Shown here: positions 1 to 10,992 of the stretch, piece after piece
Layout: each line of letters starts with the position of its first letter
Numbering within the stretch: position 1 is the stretch's first letter
DNA from: Hyaloscypha bicolor E
Lineage: Eukaryota > Ascomycota > Leotiomycetes > Helotiales > Hyaloscyphaceae
NCBI RefSeq assembly: GCF_002865645.1
Contig: NW_020194628.1
Location: forward strand, 1,488,001 to 1,552,000
Direction of reading: 5' to 3'
DNA: 64,000 nucleotides
The notes under the pieces: model-generated
Database searches by the model: none
Told to the model about the DNA's origin: nothing
What the model saw: only the letters and a program-made list of their open reading frames with translations
Translations under genes and position numbers: made by a program

Positions 1-858
1 TCAATCCTCCAACTCAATCCCTCAATCCAATTCTTGCCATTGACGAACAACCTTAGCCACGACCAGAGCTTGATGCTCCAAGATCTCTGCTTTCAAGAGG
101 TCAAGATCAGATCGAGCATTTGAGAGTGGGAGGGCCGAAATCAATTTTCATTGGCCAAAGAAATGGATCATACTCCATGACAGCATGTGAAAGGGAAGCT
201 GCAGTACTTCCTGTTTTCGAGCCACCTCCTGGCTTCGAATGCTCATTGCTCAATATTGAAGTGACGTTACTATTCGTCACTATACCAATTTCTCAATTCC
301 TACCCGTCACTCAAGCTAGAGTTTATTAGTTCCACGCTACTATGTATATATATGTCCTCAAGTCCTTGACTTGAAGGGCCAGCTGCTATTGTCAATAAAT
401 CTCCAATCCAACACTCAATATCGGAGAGAGTTTTCTTATCGGAACAGTGCTTCTCGCGTCTTCTGGTTCTAGAACGATGACAAGGCTTGTTTCTACTGTA
501 TGATAACGCTCCTCAGTTGGGAGTTGGGATTGGCATCTTCTGTTTGGTGAATTTGCCATTTGCATTTGCTCATACTAGAGGCCTCCCTGTAGCCTAACCG
601 CCCGGGCACTTGAGTGATGGCCATTATTCGATTAATAGTTGACACATGAGCGGTCTCACCCTCCGTCCTCGCTTGAGATTGATATGTTGTCGTTGTAAGC
701 AAAAATTTCGCTACTGCGCGTTGCCATTGATATCCTTCTCAACAGTTCGTCCTAGCCTTCCTATCAGTTGAAATCTCTTTACCAGTATTCAAAGGAGAAG
801 ATATCGAAGGTTTTTTTTAAGACGTATTTCGGTTGAGACATACTGAGAAATCCATCTC
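1..858. other. intergenic, no gene seen
   Basis: Only short overlapping open frames without recognisable motifs are present. I see no RNA gene or repeat. It lies downstream of the broken regulator at 859-2581. Confidence 0.5.
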
Positions 859-2581
859 TTACTCTCGAAGCCCTTGCTGGAGCCCATTCTCATTTGACCA
901 CGTCAGATACTCCTCCTCAGTATCCACATCTCCTGGAATCGCAGGTCCCTGGCGATATTTCACTAACACCTTCCGCTCTCCACACACAGTCCCTTTTCCA
1001 AATAGAGTTATCCGCTTCTCAATAGGTACCGACTGAGGGCCATCAATATTCCCCAGTCCCTCTGCTTCCTTCTCCATAACCCATTTCCCAATCGCAGCCG
1101 CAACGTTTGAATCCCATATTCCTTCCCTTCTCTTCAAGCTCCATAGAAGATCGAGTTCTTTTCTCCAGAGGTGAGGATCACGGCAGCGAGTAGCGTTCAT
1201 GTACAGAGGTGGGATCACATTCGCATCAAACACATAGGATGGCTTCTGACCCGATTATTCCGTTGGAGTTGGGGGACAAAAATACTTTCTGCAAGCTTGA
1301 GCATCTGTCCAAATTCAGCAGTGAAGTTATCGAACTTCATCTCGTCGTTGGCTCCAGAAGCTCCGAGCATTATCGCTACGAACAAATAATGCACTTTGAG
1401 GAGTATGCTAGCCCGTAGTTCTCGCATACTGGTGTTTGAGCTGGACAACTTCAGAAGATTGTTGAGTTTCTCAAGCCACACATCTAACTGTTCTCGATTT
1501 TGCTCTCGTGCTGTCAGGAACATCATGAAGAGACCCTCTGGACATTTGTATGGGCTGCCTTCCCGCGCGGGGTCGTAGCAGCCGTGAGCCACTTGTTGGA
1601 GATTGGACATGTAGTAGCCAGTCCTAGAAAGCTATCCCTTGCTTCATACACGGTAGAGAATGACTCTGGTATTTCTTGGGCTTCCGAGACGTCAAGATTC
1701 TTCAACACCAAATCGCAGTGAAGTGATCTGCTCACAATATGAGTTGACGCTTGGATATCGAGTCGAGCAAAGAAGGAATCAAGCTTCTCTCGACGAAGGT
1801 CCGGCTCGACCTCATTACCGTCATCTCCTTGTAGAAATTTGGCTCTTCATCTCGTAGCCACGATTGCAAGACTTTCAACCCGCTGTCTAGATGTGTCAAT
1901 GCCGACTTGTGGTTTCCTTGAAATGTCTCGAGGCATATGAATAGTAGACAGGCAATTAGCACTATCTCTCTTGAACAGGGTGCTCCAGTAGGGAAGTGTG
2001 ATCGAAGGAGGCTCATGGCTTTATTGCTTTGCTCAATGGCAAATTCGCGCTTTTTGGTTAGTTCCGTGCTCTCTGGTAATCCCGGGTTCGTTGCCTGGTA
2101 GACCTCATGAAGAGACCCCAACGCGATGACAACATGTAAGATGACAGGATTTGCATGGCTTGCTTGGAGGATCAGTGTCTCCCAGAAATAGGAGGGAAAG
2201 TATCCGGCTATCTCAAGAGCAGTTTTGAAGCGCGGAAAACTGAAGCTTCGTCGCTCTTGCCCGTCTCCTTGAATGTCGAAGATGATGGTATGTGAGCCGA
2301 TCGACTCAGGGATTGGGAGTGGTATTTGACAAGCCCGACTTGAATCGTGAGTATAGCCATCGCACTTTCTTCCTGTGGTTGAGCATTGGAGACAAAAGGG
2401 CTTTCCCTCATCGCATTTCACTCTTCGCAGTTTATTTCCAAGAGAGTGTTAATCATATGGCATGGCATAGGGCGTATATCAAGCATGTTTAGGCAGAAAG
2501 GAAGGAAAGGGGGACCTGCTTGAAAGTGACACAGCCCGTTTTGACCTTTGGCTTTCTTGCTCTTCGTCTGATCGTATTCAT
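859..2581 (-). pseudogene. broken Zn2Cys6 transcription factor
   Basis: The layout is that of a fungal C6 regulator: a basic N-terminus starting at 2581 (MNTIRRRARKPK), half of a Zn2Cys6 cluster (KVKTGC), an intron-sized gap, then the second half (KCDEGKPFC, GRKCDGY), and a middle and C-terminal region ending in YMNATRCRDP and RREGIWDS, which is typical of these regulators. It is damaged in several places. The second cluster cysteine is Phe (TTC at 2522-2524). The gap between the two halves has no good donor and no AG directly before the second half. The frame changes near 1765-1780 and near 1608-1616 without splice sites, and again at 1230-1290, where no intron of the right phase fits. Each frame change is the same size modulo 3, so single-base losses are possible, either real or as assembly errors. 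An intact relative would be a nuclear DNA-binding regulator of nearby genes. The family is clear; the non-functional status is my inference. Confidence 0.7.
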
Positions 2582-3313
2582 TCTGCCAAGTCTCAGAGCA
2601 TTCCATGTTGTTTTATATTTCTTGGATCTCGAAGGATTTATTGACTGATGGCACTTCCCCGTTTGGTCGAAACCGAGGCGCACACACCAACTGAACATCC
2701 AGGGGTTTGGTGGGCGATTAGAAAAATACGATGCGGTGTAACCTGACCACGCGTCAATAGCTGCAAAGGCCAACTCAAGGGAATCCCTCCCATGCGAAAT
2801 CCTGGGCAATTTTGGCAAGCTGAAGCGGCTGAAACTTTATGTTAATTAAACTTTTGGGTCTCACTCTGCGGTGCCGAAATAGTCAATTCCAACGTCAAAT
2901 GAACAAAAATCCAGGAAGCTCGATATGATGGATAGAATAGATTAGCATCACACAAAAGCACAAACAGTAGAATGGGAGGTGAATCTCGCGAAAAACAAAT
3001 CGTTTTCTAAAATCCGTCTGAAGACGTCAGCTCTTGCGTGTGAGAATCCACGTTACGTTGTGTCCACCCTGTCCACACGCCATGCACCAGAGGAGGGCCA
3101 GCATCCAAAAGAAAGCCTTCTGCAGCCGAGAAAAGCTGCAATCAAAATATATGTCAGATGGTTGACGCCACGGCTGAACGATAGCCCATCGAGACGAAAT
3201 GGGGGCGCTAATAAGTCCGATGAGTAACTAAAACGAAGATCTATCTCCATCACTGATAGACCTTCACCGAGTTGACAAGCCACTACACCAAGCCAAGTCA
3301 GCACTTACGTCCG
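2582..3313. other. intergenic, possible last exon of GH16 gene
   Basis: No independent gene is seen. On the minus strand an ATTGCAG acceptor near 3138 is followed by a short frame with a hydrophobic stretch (FFWMLALLWCMA). A GTAAGT donor lies near 3306. These could form an extra 3' exon of the GH16 gene, but I cannot join them in phase with confidence. Confidence 0.3.
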
Positions 3314-4541
3314 TCAAATACGTTCTACGCAAAAATAAAATGACGAGGCCCTTTTCGCACGCGCTTGAAATGCATGGATGGAGGTAAAGTCAGCGGTGAA
3401 ATGGAGAGTGTGTGAAAGTAGACTTACGTATGCGTCATCGAACGCATGCGGAACATTCGCAACATAGTCTTCACAAGTTGAGTAGCCAGTCTTGGCTGAG
3501 CAATCGGACCAGTCAGTCCAGGACTTTCCGCCTGCGTTTGCTCCGCAGAACGTAGTATCAAAATACTGTTGAAAAATTAGCCCGAGTCTTTCGCCAGCTC
3601 CCTTACTCAATTGAGCGGATGCCACACAGGATCTATACTCACGATTGTCTGTGGAGGGAAGTTCGCATCAATGTCACAGCCGCCGTACTGACTATCGAAA
3701 TCCGCAGCAGGGATTCCCCATTTACTCGGATCCGGCTTGCCAGCGATGATATCTGCTGGAATGGCATTTCTCGAAAAGAAGTAAATTCTGATAAAGGTGC
3801 TGGTCCATGCCATAGCAAACACGCCTCCACCCTGAGCGTTGAAAGACGAACCGTAGCTCCCAACGGATCCTTTCACACTGCAGCCGACGGGATTATTAAG
3901 TTGGCAATCAAAGTTATCATTATTGGATACACCCGACTGAGCGTTGGCTGGTGGGTTGAAGGTGCAATCTCCGTCCGTATGCAAGGTCATATAGACTTGC
4001 TCGATGTCGTTGAAGCCCTCGTAGATATCGATCTCACCATACGGGCCAGGGTTATTGCGAATTGTCCAACTGAAGTAAAGCGTTGTTAGTATATTCAATA
4101 GTCATTTAGTGATTGGGCCAACTTACAAGCCGGGCCATGTGCCACAGTCACTTCCTGGCACATGTGCAAAGTCTCCGATCAGAAGACCATGCAAGAATTC
4201 ATCCTTAGACTCGAGCCAGATGCTCTTGCGGCCGCCTCCGAAAGCAGCTGTAGGAGGTTGGACATTGTAAGTCGTATCAACGCTCATGTAGACTTGATTT
4301 CCAATAATCTTCGTCATACCAAGTGCCTGTGCGTCAGCCAGAGAGACATACTCAACGAAGCCATGGGTTGGGTCTGGCAGCTATACATTGTTAGAGGCGG
4401 AGAGCCCGGATAGGATGGAACCCTTACTGTCTCAAAGATAAAGCTCTCGTACCAGTTCGTGTGGTCATAGTTGTGGACCAGCTTGTATCCATGTACACAC
4501 AAGAACAGGACAAGTAAGGCGCAAATGATTCGGGAAACCAT
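3314..4541 (-). CDS. secreted GH16 endo-1,3(4)-beta-glucanase
   Basis: A glycoside hydrolase of family GH16, expected to cut beta-1,3 or mixed beta-1,3/1,4 glucans outside the cell. The start at 4541 gives a signal peptide (MVSRIICALLVLFLCVHG). The catalytic motif GEIDIYEG fits the ExDxxE consensus, with the nucleophile and the acid/base glutamates. It is followed by the family-typical TLHTDGDCTF and, later, WGIPAADF. Exons read 4541-4428, 4380-4127, 4069-3643 and 3565-3428, with introns of 47, 57 and 77 bp that all keep phase; together they give 311 codons, near the family length. A fourth intron starts at 3427 (GTAAGT). The final exon is uncertain: one choice ends at 3314 (FYFCVERI), another would continue further downstream. 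Cell-wall remodelling or plant-glucan degradation are both possible roles. Confidence 0.88.
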
Positions 4542-5795
4542 GATGATGGTTATTTGGTCTGGCGGTGTTGGAAAGAGAGGATGGGGGCAAATTCCCGGTC
4601 TCCATTGAGACGAACGGTTGTTTTATTCCTGGATCCTCGAGCCTAAATTTCCCTGACATGAAAATTTACTAAATTAGTTGTGAATGCGCGCGATGGTGTG
4701 TTGATGACGCAAGCGGATTTCATATTTAGGTGAAGAGGCGAAGGAAATTACTTAAATCTCAATGAGAGCCCCATACATCAACTCGAAGGATGTTTCAGGT
4801 TGAAAGATTAACGATAAGAACTCGAACACTCAGTATTATATGCGTTCACTAACATGAAAGCTCTGTCAAGACCCATCAATCCCATGTCTGTTGGATAATC
4901 TTTCATTGTGGTATGCATAAACACAATCCATGAAAGTGATCGCTGATCATAAAATATATCACAGCAAATGTGAGCAGCTCAGCACCAGAAGCTTGGTCTC
5001 CGCCACCTCAAATTAACTAATTTGGGCAAGGTTCCGCTTGCAATTAGTGTCAGTGACAAAGAAAATGACTTCCTCTCCTGTCAAAACCGTCATCGCAGGC
5101 CCTATGTTGCAAAGGAAGCCGCATATGGTAGCAAGGGTAAAATTTTTTGGACAAGGTCCTCAAGGAGCCTGGGTGAGAAGAAAGGGCCAATGGATACCCG
5201 ATAACGAGGAAAGCACCGATAATTCAAGTAGAGGACGCGATTGTGTGTTTAAGGTACTTCTTTGATCAAGTGAAGTTGAAATAAAGAGAAGCCAAGAAAG
5301 CCGGGGATTCCGGGATTAACAGGGATTGCGGGACCGAGCAAGCCCGGTCACGTGCCTTTAGGTTCCCTACCTGCCAAGACTCTCGGAGTATATTTTCAAG
5401 CCTTCAGCTTCAGAAAGTAGCTGCAAGTTAGAATTGTTCTTTTTCTCTCCCGCTTTGCTTTGCTAAGGATGCTCTCAGCTGAACCGTGTCTCAGAAGCTC
5501 GTAGTCATTCGTTCTCACTGACCAACATTTCCACCTCGGGCTGGATAGCGCACCCGTCGTCAGAAGCTTATTTCCACCTCCCAGACACACAACCAACCAC
5601 AGCAACCTCTTCGTGCAGTTGTGGGGGATCCAATGCATTGCGGTGATCTGCCTACGTCAGCTGCCGGTCCTCAGCTTGCTTGTTCAAGATGAAGGTTCCT
5701 ACAAAGAGCACTTCACTATCCTCATTTTCACTTCCTCTACAACAATTCAAGTGATCGAAGCTCCAGACATCAGCTTATAGACTCCAAAGGGGAAC
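4542..5795. other. intergenic, divergent promoter region
   Basis: The region lies between the minus-strand GH16 gene and the plus-strand ribonuclease and should hold both promoters. Small open frames (for example 5038-5265) show no motifs and overlap each other. I see no RNA gene or repeat. Confidence 0.45.
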
Positions 5796-6428
5796 ATGGC
5801 TACAATTTGTAAGTTCCTTTAAGGGAGAAAATTACTCAATAGTAGGCCCTGAACAACTTTTAAGACTACGAGCCAGAAGGCTGCAACTGCGACAACAAAA
5901 CCGAGTACGACCGTGCCGCTATCAATGCTGCGTGCACACAAGCATTGAGCCTCGCATCTCAAGGACAGACTCTGGGTCGTGATAAGTATCCGCATGTCTA
6001 CAGCGGTATTTGCTCCCGTCTGGTCTAAAACCAATCTCGTACAGTCTAACTCCTTCCCAGACTACGAAAAGTTCTCGTTCCAATACGCCAAGAAGCCGTA
6101 CCTCGAGTTCCCGATCCTCGAATTCGGTGTGTACAATGACAACGAGTCGCCAGGAGCAGATCGCGTCGTAATCGACTCCATCTCAACCGACTACAGCTCC
6201 GCAGTCTTCTGCGCAGTGATCACCCATGACGGTAGCACGAAGAATGGGTTCGCTGAGTGCAAAGACGATACTGTCAACACGAGTGGGAAGGGAACGTGGG
6301 ATACCGAGAAGACCAAAGGTAGAGGCAGAGAGCCGGGCCCTGGGAGACAGTTATTGGACAGGATTGATCTGCAGGGGAGGCCTTACGTTTCCCTGCAGCC
6401 GAATTCGTCTGACCAGTATCAATCATAA
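5796..6428 (+). CDS. RNase T1/N1-family guanyl-specific ribonuclease
   Basis: A fungal ribonuclease of the T1/N1 (barnase-like) fold, which cleaves single-stranded RNA after guanosine. Conserved landmarks are KYPHVYSDYEKF, YLEFPIL (Glu as general base), SPGADRVV (Arg) and VITHDGS (His as general acid), in the usual order. Cysteines near the start (GCNCDN) and in FAECKD can form the usual disulfides. Exons are 5796-5808, 5865-6005 and 6061-6428, with introns of 56 and 55 bp in phase (CTGAAC and TCTAAC branch sites), giving 173 residues. Two things are odd. The predicted start (MATIYYEPEG) has no signal peptide although the family is normally secreted, and about 40 low-complexity residues follow the catalytic core. 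An upstream exon carrying a leader is possible, but none was found. Confidence 0.8.
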
Positions 6429-6720
6429 GACCTCTAGGTTTCCCTTCTTATGAGCACGAACAACTGGCAACGGGAAAGGGCACACGGGACGCCGCCAATA
6501 GAAATTCCGCAAAGCTACGGGACGCCCCATTGAGGTGACACCAACAATGTGGGGGCCAATGGGGAGCCGTCCCGCCGCCTGTCAGTCCTGCAGAAGGCCA
6601 CACCCTCACCTCACCCTTCTTTGCATCCCGCTTCTTATCTCCTCCGGAGGTTTCCCTTTCTCATATCTCGCTGTTCAGCCCATCCCAAGAACATTCAACC
6701 TCCAGCGTTGGATATTCAGG

Positions 6721-8470
6721 ATGGGGTTGATTCTCCTAGCCTTCTTTGCTATATTTGCGTATACGATTTTCGGTGCTATTTATCGTCTATACATGAGCCC
6801 AATTGCTCATATTCCTGGCCCAAAGCTAGCAGCTCTGACAAGACTGTGCGTCCTCTCTTCCCTCCCAGAATCCCACCTGATCCTTCCAGATATGAAGCAT
6901 ATTATGACCTCTATCTCGGCGGACAATACACCTTCAAGATCATTGAATTACACAAGGAATATGGACCCATAATTCGCATCTCGCCCTGGGAGTTGCACAT
7001 CTCAGACCCCGATTTTCACGATACGCTTTATGCTTCTTCTGCATCAGGGCATAGGCGAGACAAATACGATTATTTTACAAAGTCGTTTGGCTTAGATAAA
7101 AGTGTGTTTGCAACTCCGCAACATGACTTGCACAAGATGAGGAGAGCGGCTTTGAGTACTTTCTTTAGCATGGCAAGTGCGAGGAGGCTGCAGCCTGGGA
7201 TCCAGGAACAGCTTGATTTACTGTTGAAAAGAATCAGGGAGTTCAGGGATAACGGTAAGGTTTTCATGGCGAGTTGGGCCTTTGCTGCTTACACCAATAG
7301 TGCGTGAGATCTCAGAATGGTTGAGAATGACCTTGAAGACTTACGAAACAGACATTGTGATGATGTATTGCTTTGGACGATGCGACAAGCGCCTTGGTAA
7401 GTCAGAATCACCTCTCTATATGCAAAACCCTGATTCTTTCCTAGAAGCAGAAGACTTCGACCCCTCCTACCGAGATGCCTCATTTTTTGGATCAACCGCA
7501 GGAAATTTCATGAGGCATGCGCCTTGGGCGAATAACCTTCTGCAAGCTCTCCCGATGTGGATTACTGAATTGATCCACCCCGCAATGGCCACCTTTGTTG
7601 CCCAGAAAAGAGCAAGTGCCCCTCCTGCTTCTCAAACTGCAGCCATTGCTAACACAAACGTAGGATGTCTTCGAACAAATAAAACTTATTCGAGCGGGAC
7701 GCAACGAAGCATACAAGGACCATAACCACCCCACAATCTTCGTCTCAATCCTCGACAGCAAGCTTCCAGAGCACGAAAAACGGGACATCCGTCTCTCTGA
7801 CGATGCTCACGTTCTCACAATGGCTGGTACAATAACTACATCCTGGGTCCTAGAGCTCACTATGTTCTGGCTTCTCCGGCAACCCGAAACTCTTCGTAAG
7901 CTCAAAGACGAACTCACAGCTGCAATTCCAAGCCTAGATATGATCGGCACCATCCCTTTACCGGTTCTTGAAAATTTGCCATATCTGAACGCTGTGATGA
8001 AAGAAGGGTTTCGACTTACCTACGGCGTAAGCAGCCGCTTGGCTCGCATTGATCCCGATAATCCTATCATTTTCACTACCGAGAAGAAGCAATATACAAT
8101 CCCGGCAGGAACACCAGTGGGCATGACAAGCGTTCAAATCCACCATAACGAAAGCATCTTCCCGGACTCCAAGAAATTCTCACCAGAAAGATGGCTGGAT
8201 GGCAAGGACAAGGCAATCGGTAAATACCTGGTCGGTTTCAACGCGGGAAGCAGACAGTGTTTGGGGATTAATCTGGCGCATGCGGAGCTGTATTTGGGGC
8301 TGAGTGCGATCTGGAGACAGTGGGGAAGTAGAGAGGTCAGGGGAGTGGATGACATTGGTATCTTCGAATTGTTTGAGACTGGTGTGAGGGACGTGGAGAT
8401 TGAGAGCGATGCTTTCTTGCCGATTCCGCAGAAAGGAAGTAAAGGGATCAGGGCGTTGGCTTTCTCTTGA
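6721..8470 (+). CDS. cytochrome P450 monooxygenase
   Basis: A membrane-anchored, haem-thiolate oxygenase. The N-terminus (MGLILLAFFAIFAYTIFG) is a membrane anchor, followed by the proline-rich hinge IPGPKLAAL. The I-helix has AGTITTSW, the ExxR motif is EGFR, and the haem-binding loop FNAGSRQCLG fits FxxGxRxCxG. Five exons (6721-6845, 6890-7299, 7352-7396, 7445-7611, 7664-8470) keep phase and give 517 residues, the usual length. The introns are 44 to 52 bp. The fourth (7612-7663) starts with GCAAGT and not GT, a GC-AG intron that is needed to keep the frame. General likeness is to fungal trichodiene-oxygenase or benzoate-hydroxylase type P450s; the substrate is unknown. No synthase gene lies beside it. 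Confidence 0.92.
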
Positions 8471-8673
8471 GAGTGTTTGGCAAGTGCCTGTGGCAATGAT
8501 TCATGAAGCCCCCAGTGTTCCTCTACGTTTTAATGGCTGATTACTTCGTAACTGTTGGGTATACCACAACTCCGGAACCCCTTCTAACTTTCCCAACCAT
8601 ATTTTCCCACCTTAAACGCCAGTCATAAAGCTATGTATCCATTTACCAAGTTACCCATTGATCGTCTCATTGC

Positions 8674-9126
8674 TCATGACTCCTCCTTCTCTTTCTCCGC
8701 AGCCTCATCATAACCATCCTCCTCGTCATCACTGTCATAAGGCACAAGTCCTTGCCCCCCATTCGCCCACCAGGCATCCTCCCTCTCCCTCCTCGCCCTC
8801 TTCTTATCTTTTGCCTCCCTTCCACCAAACCCAGCTCCACTCTTCCCCCGCTTCTGCGCAACTTCCCAATTCCAATTAGTCACCCACCCAGGGGGCAACG
8901 GCTTCTCGACCATGAACCGCACTCTCCTCTCTCCATGTAGACGTGGCACCGCGGGGTAGGAATGTGGACGGCTATTATTGGTATTGCAATCGTCGCATTT
9001 CTCGTCGTTGCAGGAGTTTGAGGAGGAGGTGGAGGAATTGGATGAGTAGGAGGTGGTTTTGGTGTGGCGAAAGCGGTACCGTTCGTCGTAGGCCGCCTTT
9101 TCATCGTAGGTGTAGACGTTGTTCAT
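8674..9126 (-). CDS. small charged unknown protein
   Basis: A single-exon frame of 150 residues. It begins MNNVYTYDEKAAYDERYRF, continues with a serine/asparagine-rich stretch containing CNDEKCDDC, then ERRVRFMVEKPLPPGW and a lysine/arginine-rich segment, and ends in an acidic tail (DSDDEEDGYDE). There is no signal peptide or membrane segment. The opposite strand also has open frames over the same bases, because the composition is biased, but this one has the more protein-like composition and a clean start. I do not recognise the family. The CDEKC-type pairs could bind metal, which is only a guess. Confidence 0.5.
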   Translation of the reverse strand: MNNVYTYDEKAAYDERYRFRHTKTTSYSSNSSTSSSNSCNDEKCDDCNTNNSRPHSYPAVPRLHGERRVRFMVEKPLPPGWVTNWNWEVAQKRGKSGAGFGGREAKDKKRARREREDAWWANGGQGLVPYDSDDEEDGYDEAAEKEKEES

Positions 9127-9305
9127 GTTTACTGATTTATGAATTAATTGTTTCGATGGTATCGATGGAGAGTTTCAATGTACTGGGAGTCATAGATAAA
9201 TTGAAAGCGTACATACAGCAGCACGGGAATCTATGAAAGCGGACGATTGGAACATGGTGTCCTTATATGCATCCCATCCGCCTTACGAGAGCAGAGTACT
9301 CAGCT

Positions 9306-9327
9306 TACAGTACAGTACAGTACAGTA
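9306..9327. repeat. TACAG microsatellite
   Basis: Four and a half tandem copies of TACAG. Confidence 0.9.
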
Positions 9328-9432
9328 AGTCTCGTCTCGGGTCAAAAGGAGCGATACGAAAATAGAAGCTCAGACCGACGATGACTGCTGCGGCGAGGCA
9401 GAGATGCAGCTCTATCCCTGATTGTGGCGTTG

Positions 9433-9454
9433 ACAGGCACAGGCACAGGCACAG
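9433..9454. repeat. ACAGGC microsatellite
   Basis: Three and two-thirds tandem copies of ACAGGC. Confidence 0.9.
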
Positions 9455-9900
9455 CCTTGCAGTTTTGTGGGGTTGGTAGGCTGCGGACCTGTGTTTGCTG
9501 ACTTAAGCCTGGAATTAACCCTACTTCCGTATGCGACCCTTCGACCTTCTTATGCAGGAGGATTGATAAACCTCCGTATCTTGAGTTGTATGTTGTTTCA
9601 GATGTGAGTTGGGGTTGGATTTTGCTATTTTGGATGGTTCCGGTCGTGGAATTGGGTTGAGTGGCAAGCGCCCTGGATTCGCCACCTTGGCAGAGGATCC
9701 TTCCAAAGGATTTCAATTATCGTTGCTATCGCGATCATTTAATCTTTTCGGGTGAGATATTCCAAAGATGGGATCGCATGCGAAACGGTATCTAGTATCC
9801 TCAACACTACGGAAGCAAATATCCAATCGCATTATCGAGGAATCAAACTCGCTCTGATGCTATAAAAGTCTGTTGCAGACTTAAGATACAGCATCTTTAG

Positions 9901-10215
9901 GTAGATTGCTTCTGCATAATTCAAGGCTGGCCGGAGGATTGATGTGTACGGGAGTTCGCTGTTCACAATCACTGCCGCCGGGCCTGCCTCCTGCAAAGTG
10001 GGTTTCATCGGAACTCAGCTGTATGGGAGTTTGGGTTTCCAACAAAGCGTCTGGTTGGAAACGCCTTCGGAATACAGAGGCCCACTGGCAAAAACATACC
10101 TGAGACCAAGCGGGCAAGTGACGCGCACTGCGTCTTCTTTGGACAAAAGAGGGTGGTACCTCCAAGAGAGTGTTTTGCCAAATCGGATACTTATTGCTTT
10201 TCATTGCCGCTGTGG
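9901..10215 (+). pseudogene. HET-domain (heterokaryon incompatibility) relic
   Basis: Three pieces of a HET domain appear in order on the plus strand. First DCFCIIQGWPED at 9904-9939, matching the DxxCIIQ core. Then VYGSSLFTITAAG from 9944. Then LDKRGWYLQESVLPNRIL around 10140-10194, matching the RxWxxQExxLxxRxL signature. A TGA at 9940-9942 sits where the family usually has Trp, one base is out of frame there, and the stretch between the first two pieces is shortened. Nothing recognisable follows. Intact HET proteins act in non-self recognition and trigger cell death on hyphal fusion; this copy is a fragment. Confidence 0.6.
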
Positions 10216-10992
10216 CCCCACTCTTTTTGAAAAACACCTCCAAAACTTCTTATTTACGCTCGACGTTCTTTTTCAAAGCTAGAAAAGTTCGAGAGCCTCC
10301 TGCTCTTTCTCTACTGCCTTTCCCAGTTCAGCAAGCAGCATCTGCAGCGCTTGGGCTCCTGGGCTATCATCCGCTGCTGAATTTGCGAGTGCTGGTTGTT
10401 CTCCTTTCGATGCATCTTGTTGAGAATTTGAAACCATGTTGAGTTGCTAGCTTTTCGACCTGATCGATGTTTTGGTTGATGGTATTGAAGTATTTGTTCA
10501 GTGTTGTTGGAAGTTTGGTGATAAAGTGTTTTGGCAGTAGGAAGAGATGGGCAAGAGAAAATCGTGTTCTTATAGATAAGTTTTGCGTTCAAGCTGTCAT
10601 TTGGGTCTGATGCCCCCGCCTCAAGCAATTTGTATATCCAATGGGTGAACAGGCCTGACTCAATAAGCACGAAAAAAATTTTTGTTCCTTCTAAACGTCC
10701 ACTCTTCAGCACCGACTAACACATTCACGGCTTGTGAGGGGCTCATTTCGATGGCCAAGCTGGCCGTACTTCATTGAACCCTAATGTTCCATATCAACTG
10801 ATGTATTCATCTTATGATGACCTGGTTTCGGTGATTGAATCAATTTGCCACAGCTCTGGGAACTTTGGCGATCTCGGGTCCGTCTATAAATTCTCCTTTC
10901 TCATCTACCCCGCCCGCCTTTTATCACTACTTCTTTACAACAGTCTTTTCTCTCCACACTTCTATCATCACGCAAGCACGCGATAGCCATAC
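10216..10992. other. intergenic, no gene seen
   Basis: It lies between two relics. Open frames lack motifs and overlap on both strands. It may contain unrecognisable remains of the HET gene. Confidence 0.4.

Larger units (their letters stand above)
9127..9899. other. intergenic with two short tandem repeats
   Basis: No gene is seen. It contains a pentanucleotide run at 9306-9327 and a hexanucleotide run at 9433-9454. Open frames here overlap each other and lack motifs. Confidence 0.5.

Noticed and set aside
6721..8470. P450, RNase and GH16 as a biosynthetic cluster
   Set aside because: No synthase, transporter or regulator is intact beside them; the only regulator nearby is dead. Proximity alone is not evidence.
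9306..9454. Possible CRISPR-like or minisatellite array
   Set aside because: Only simple 5- and 6-base microsatellites, no spacers; a eukaryotic genome.
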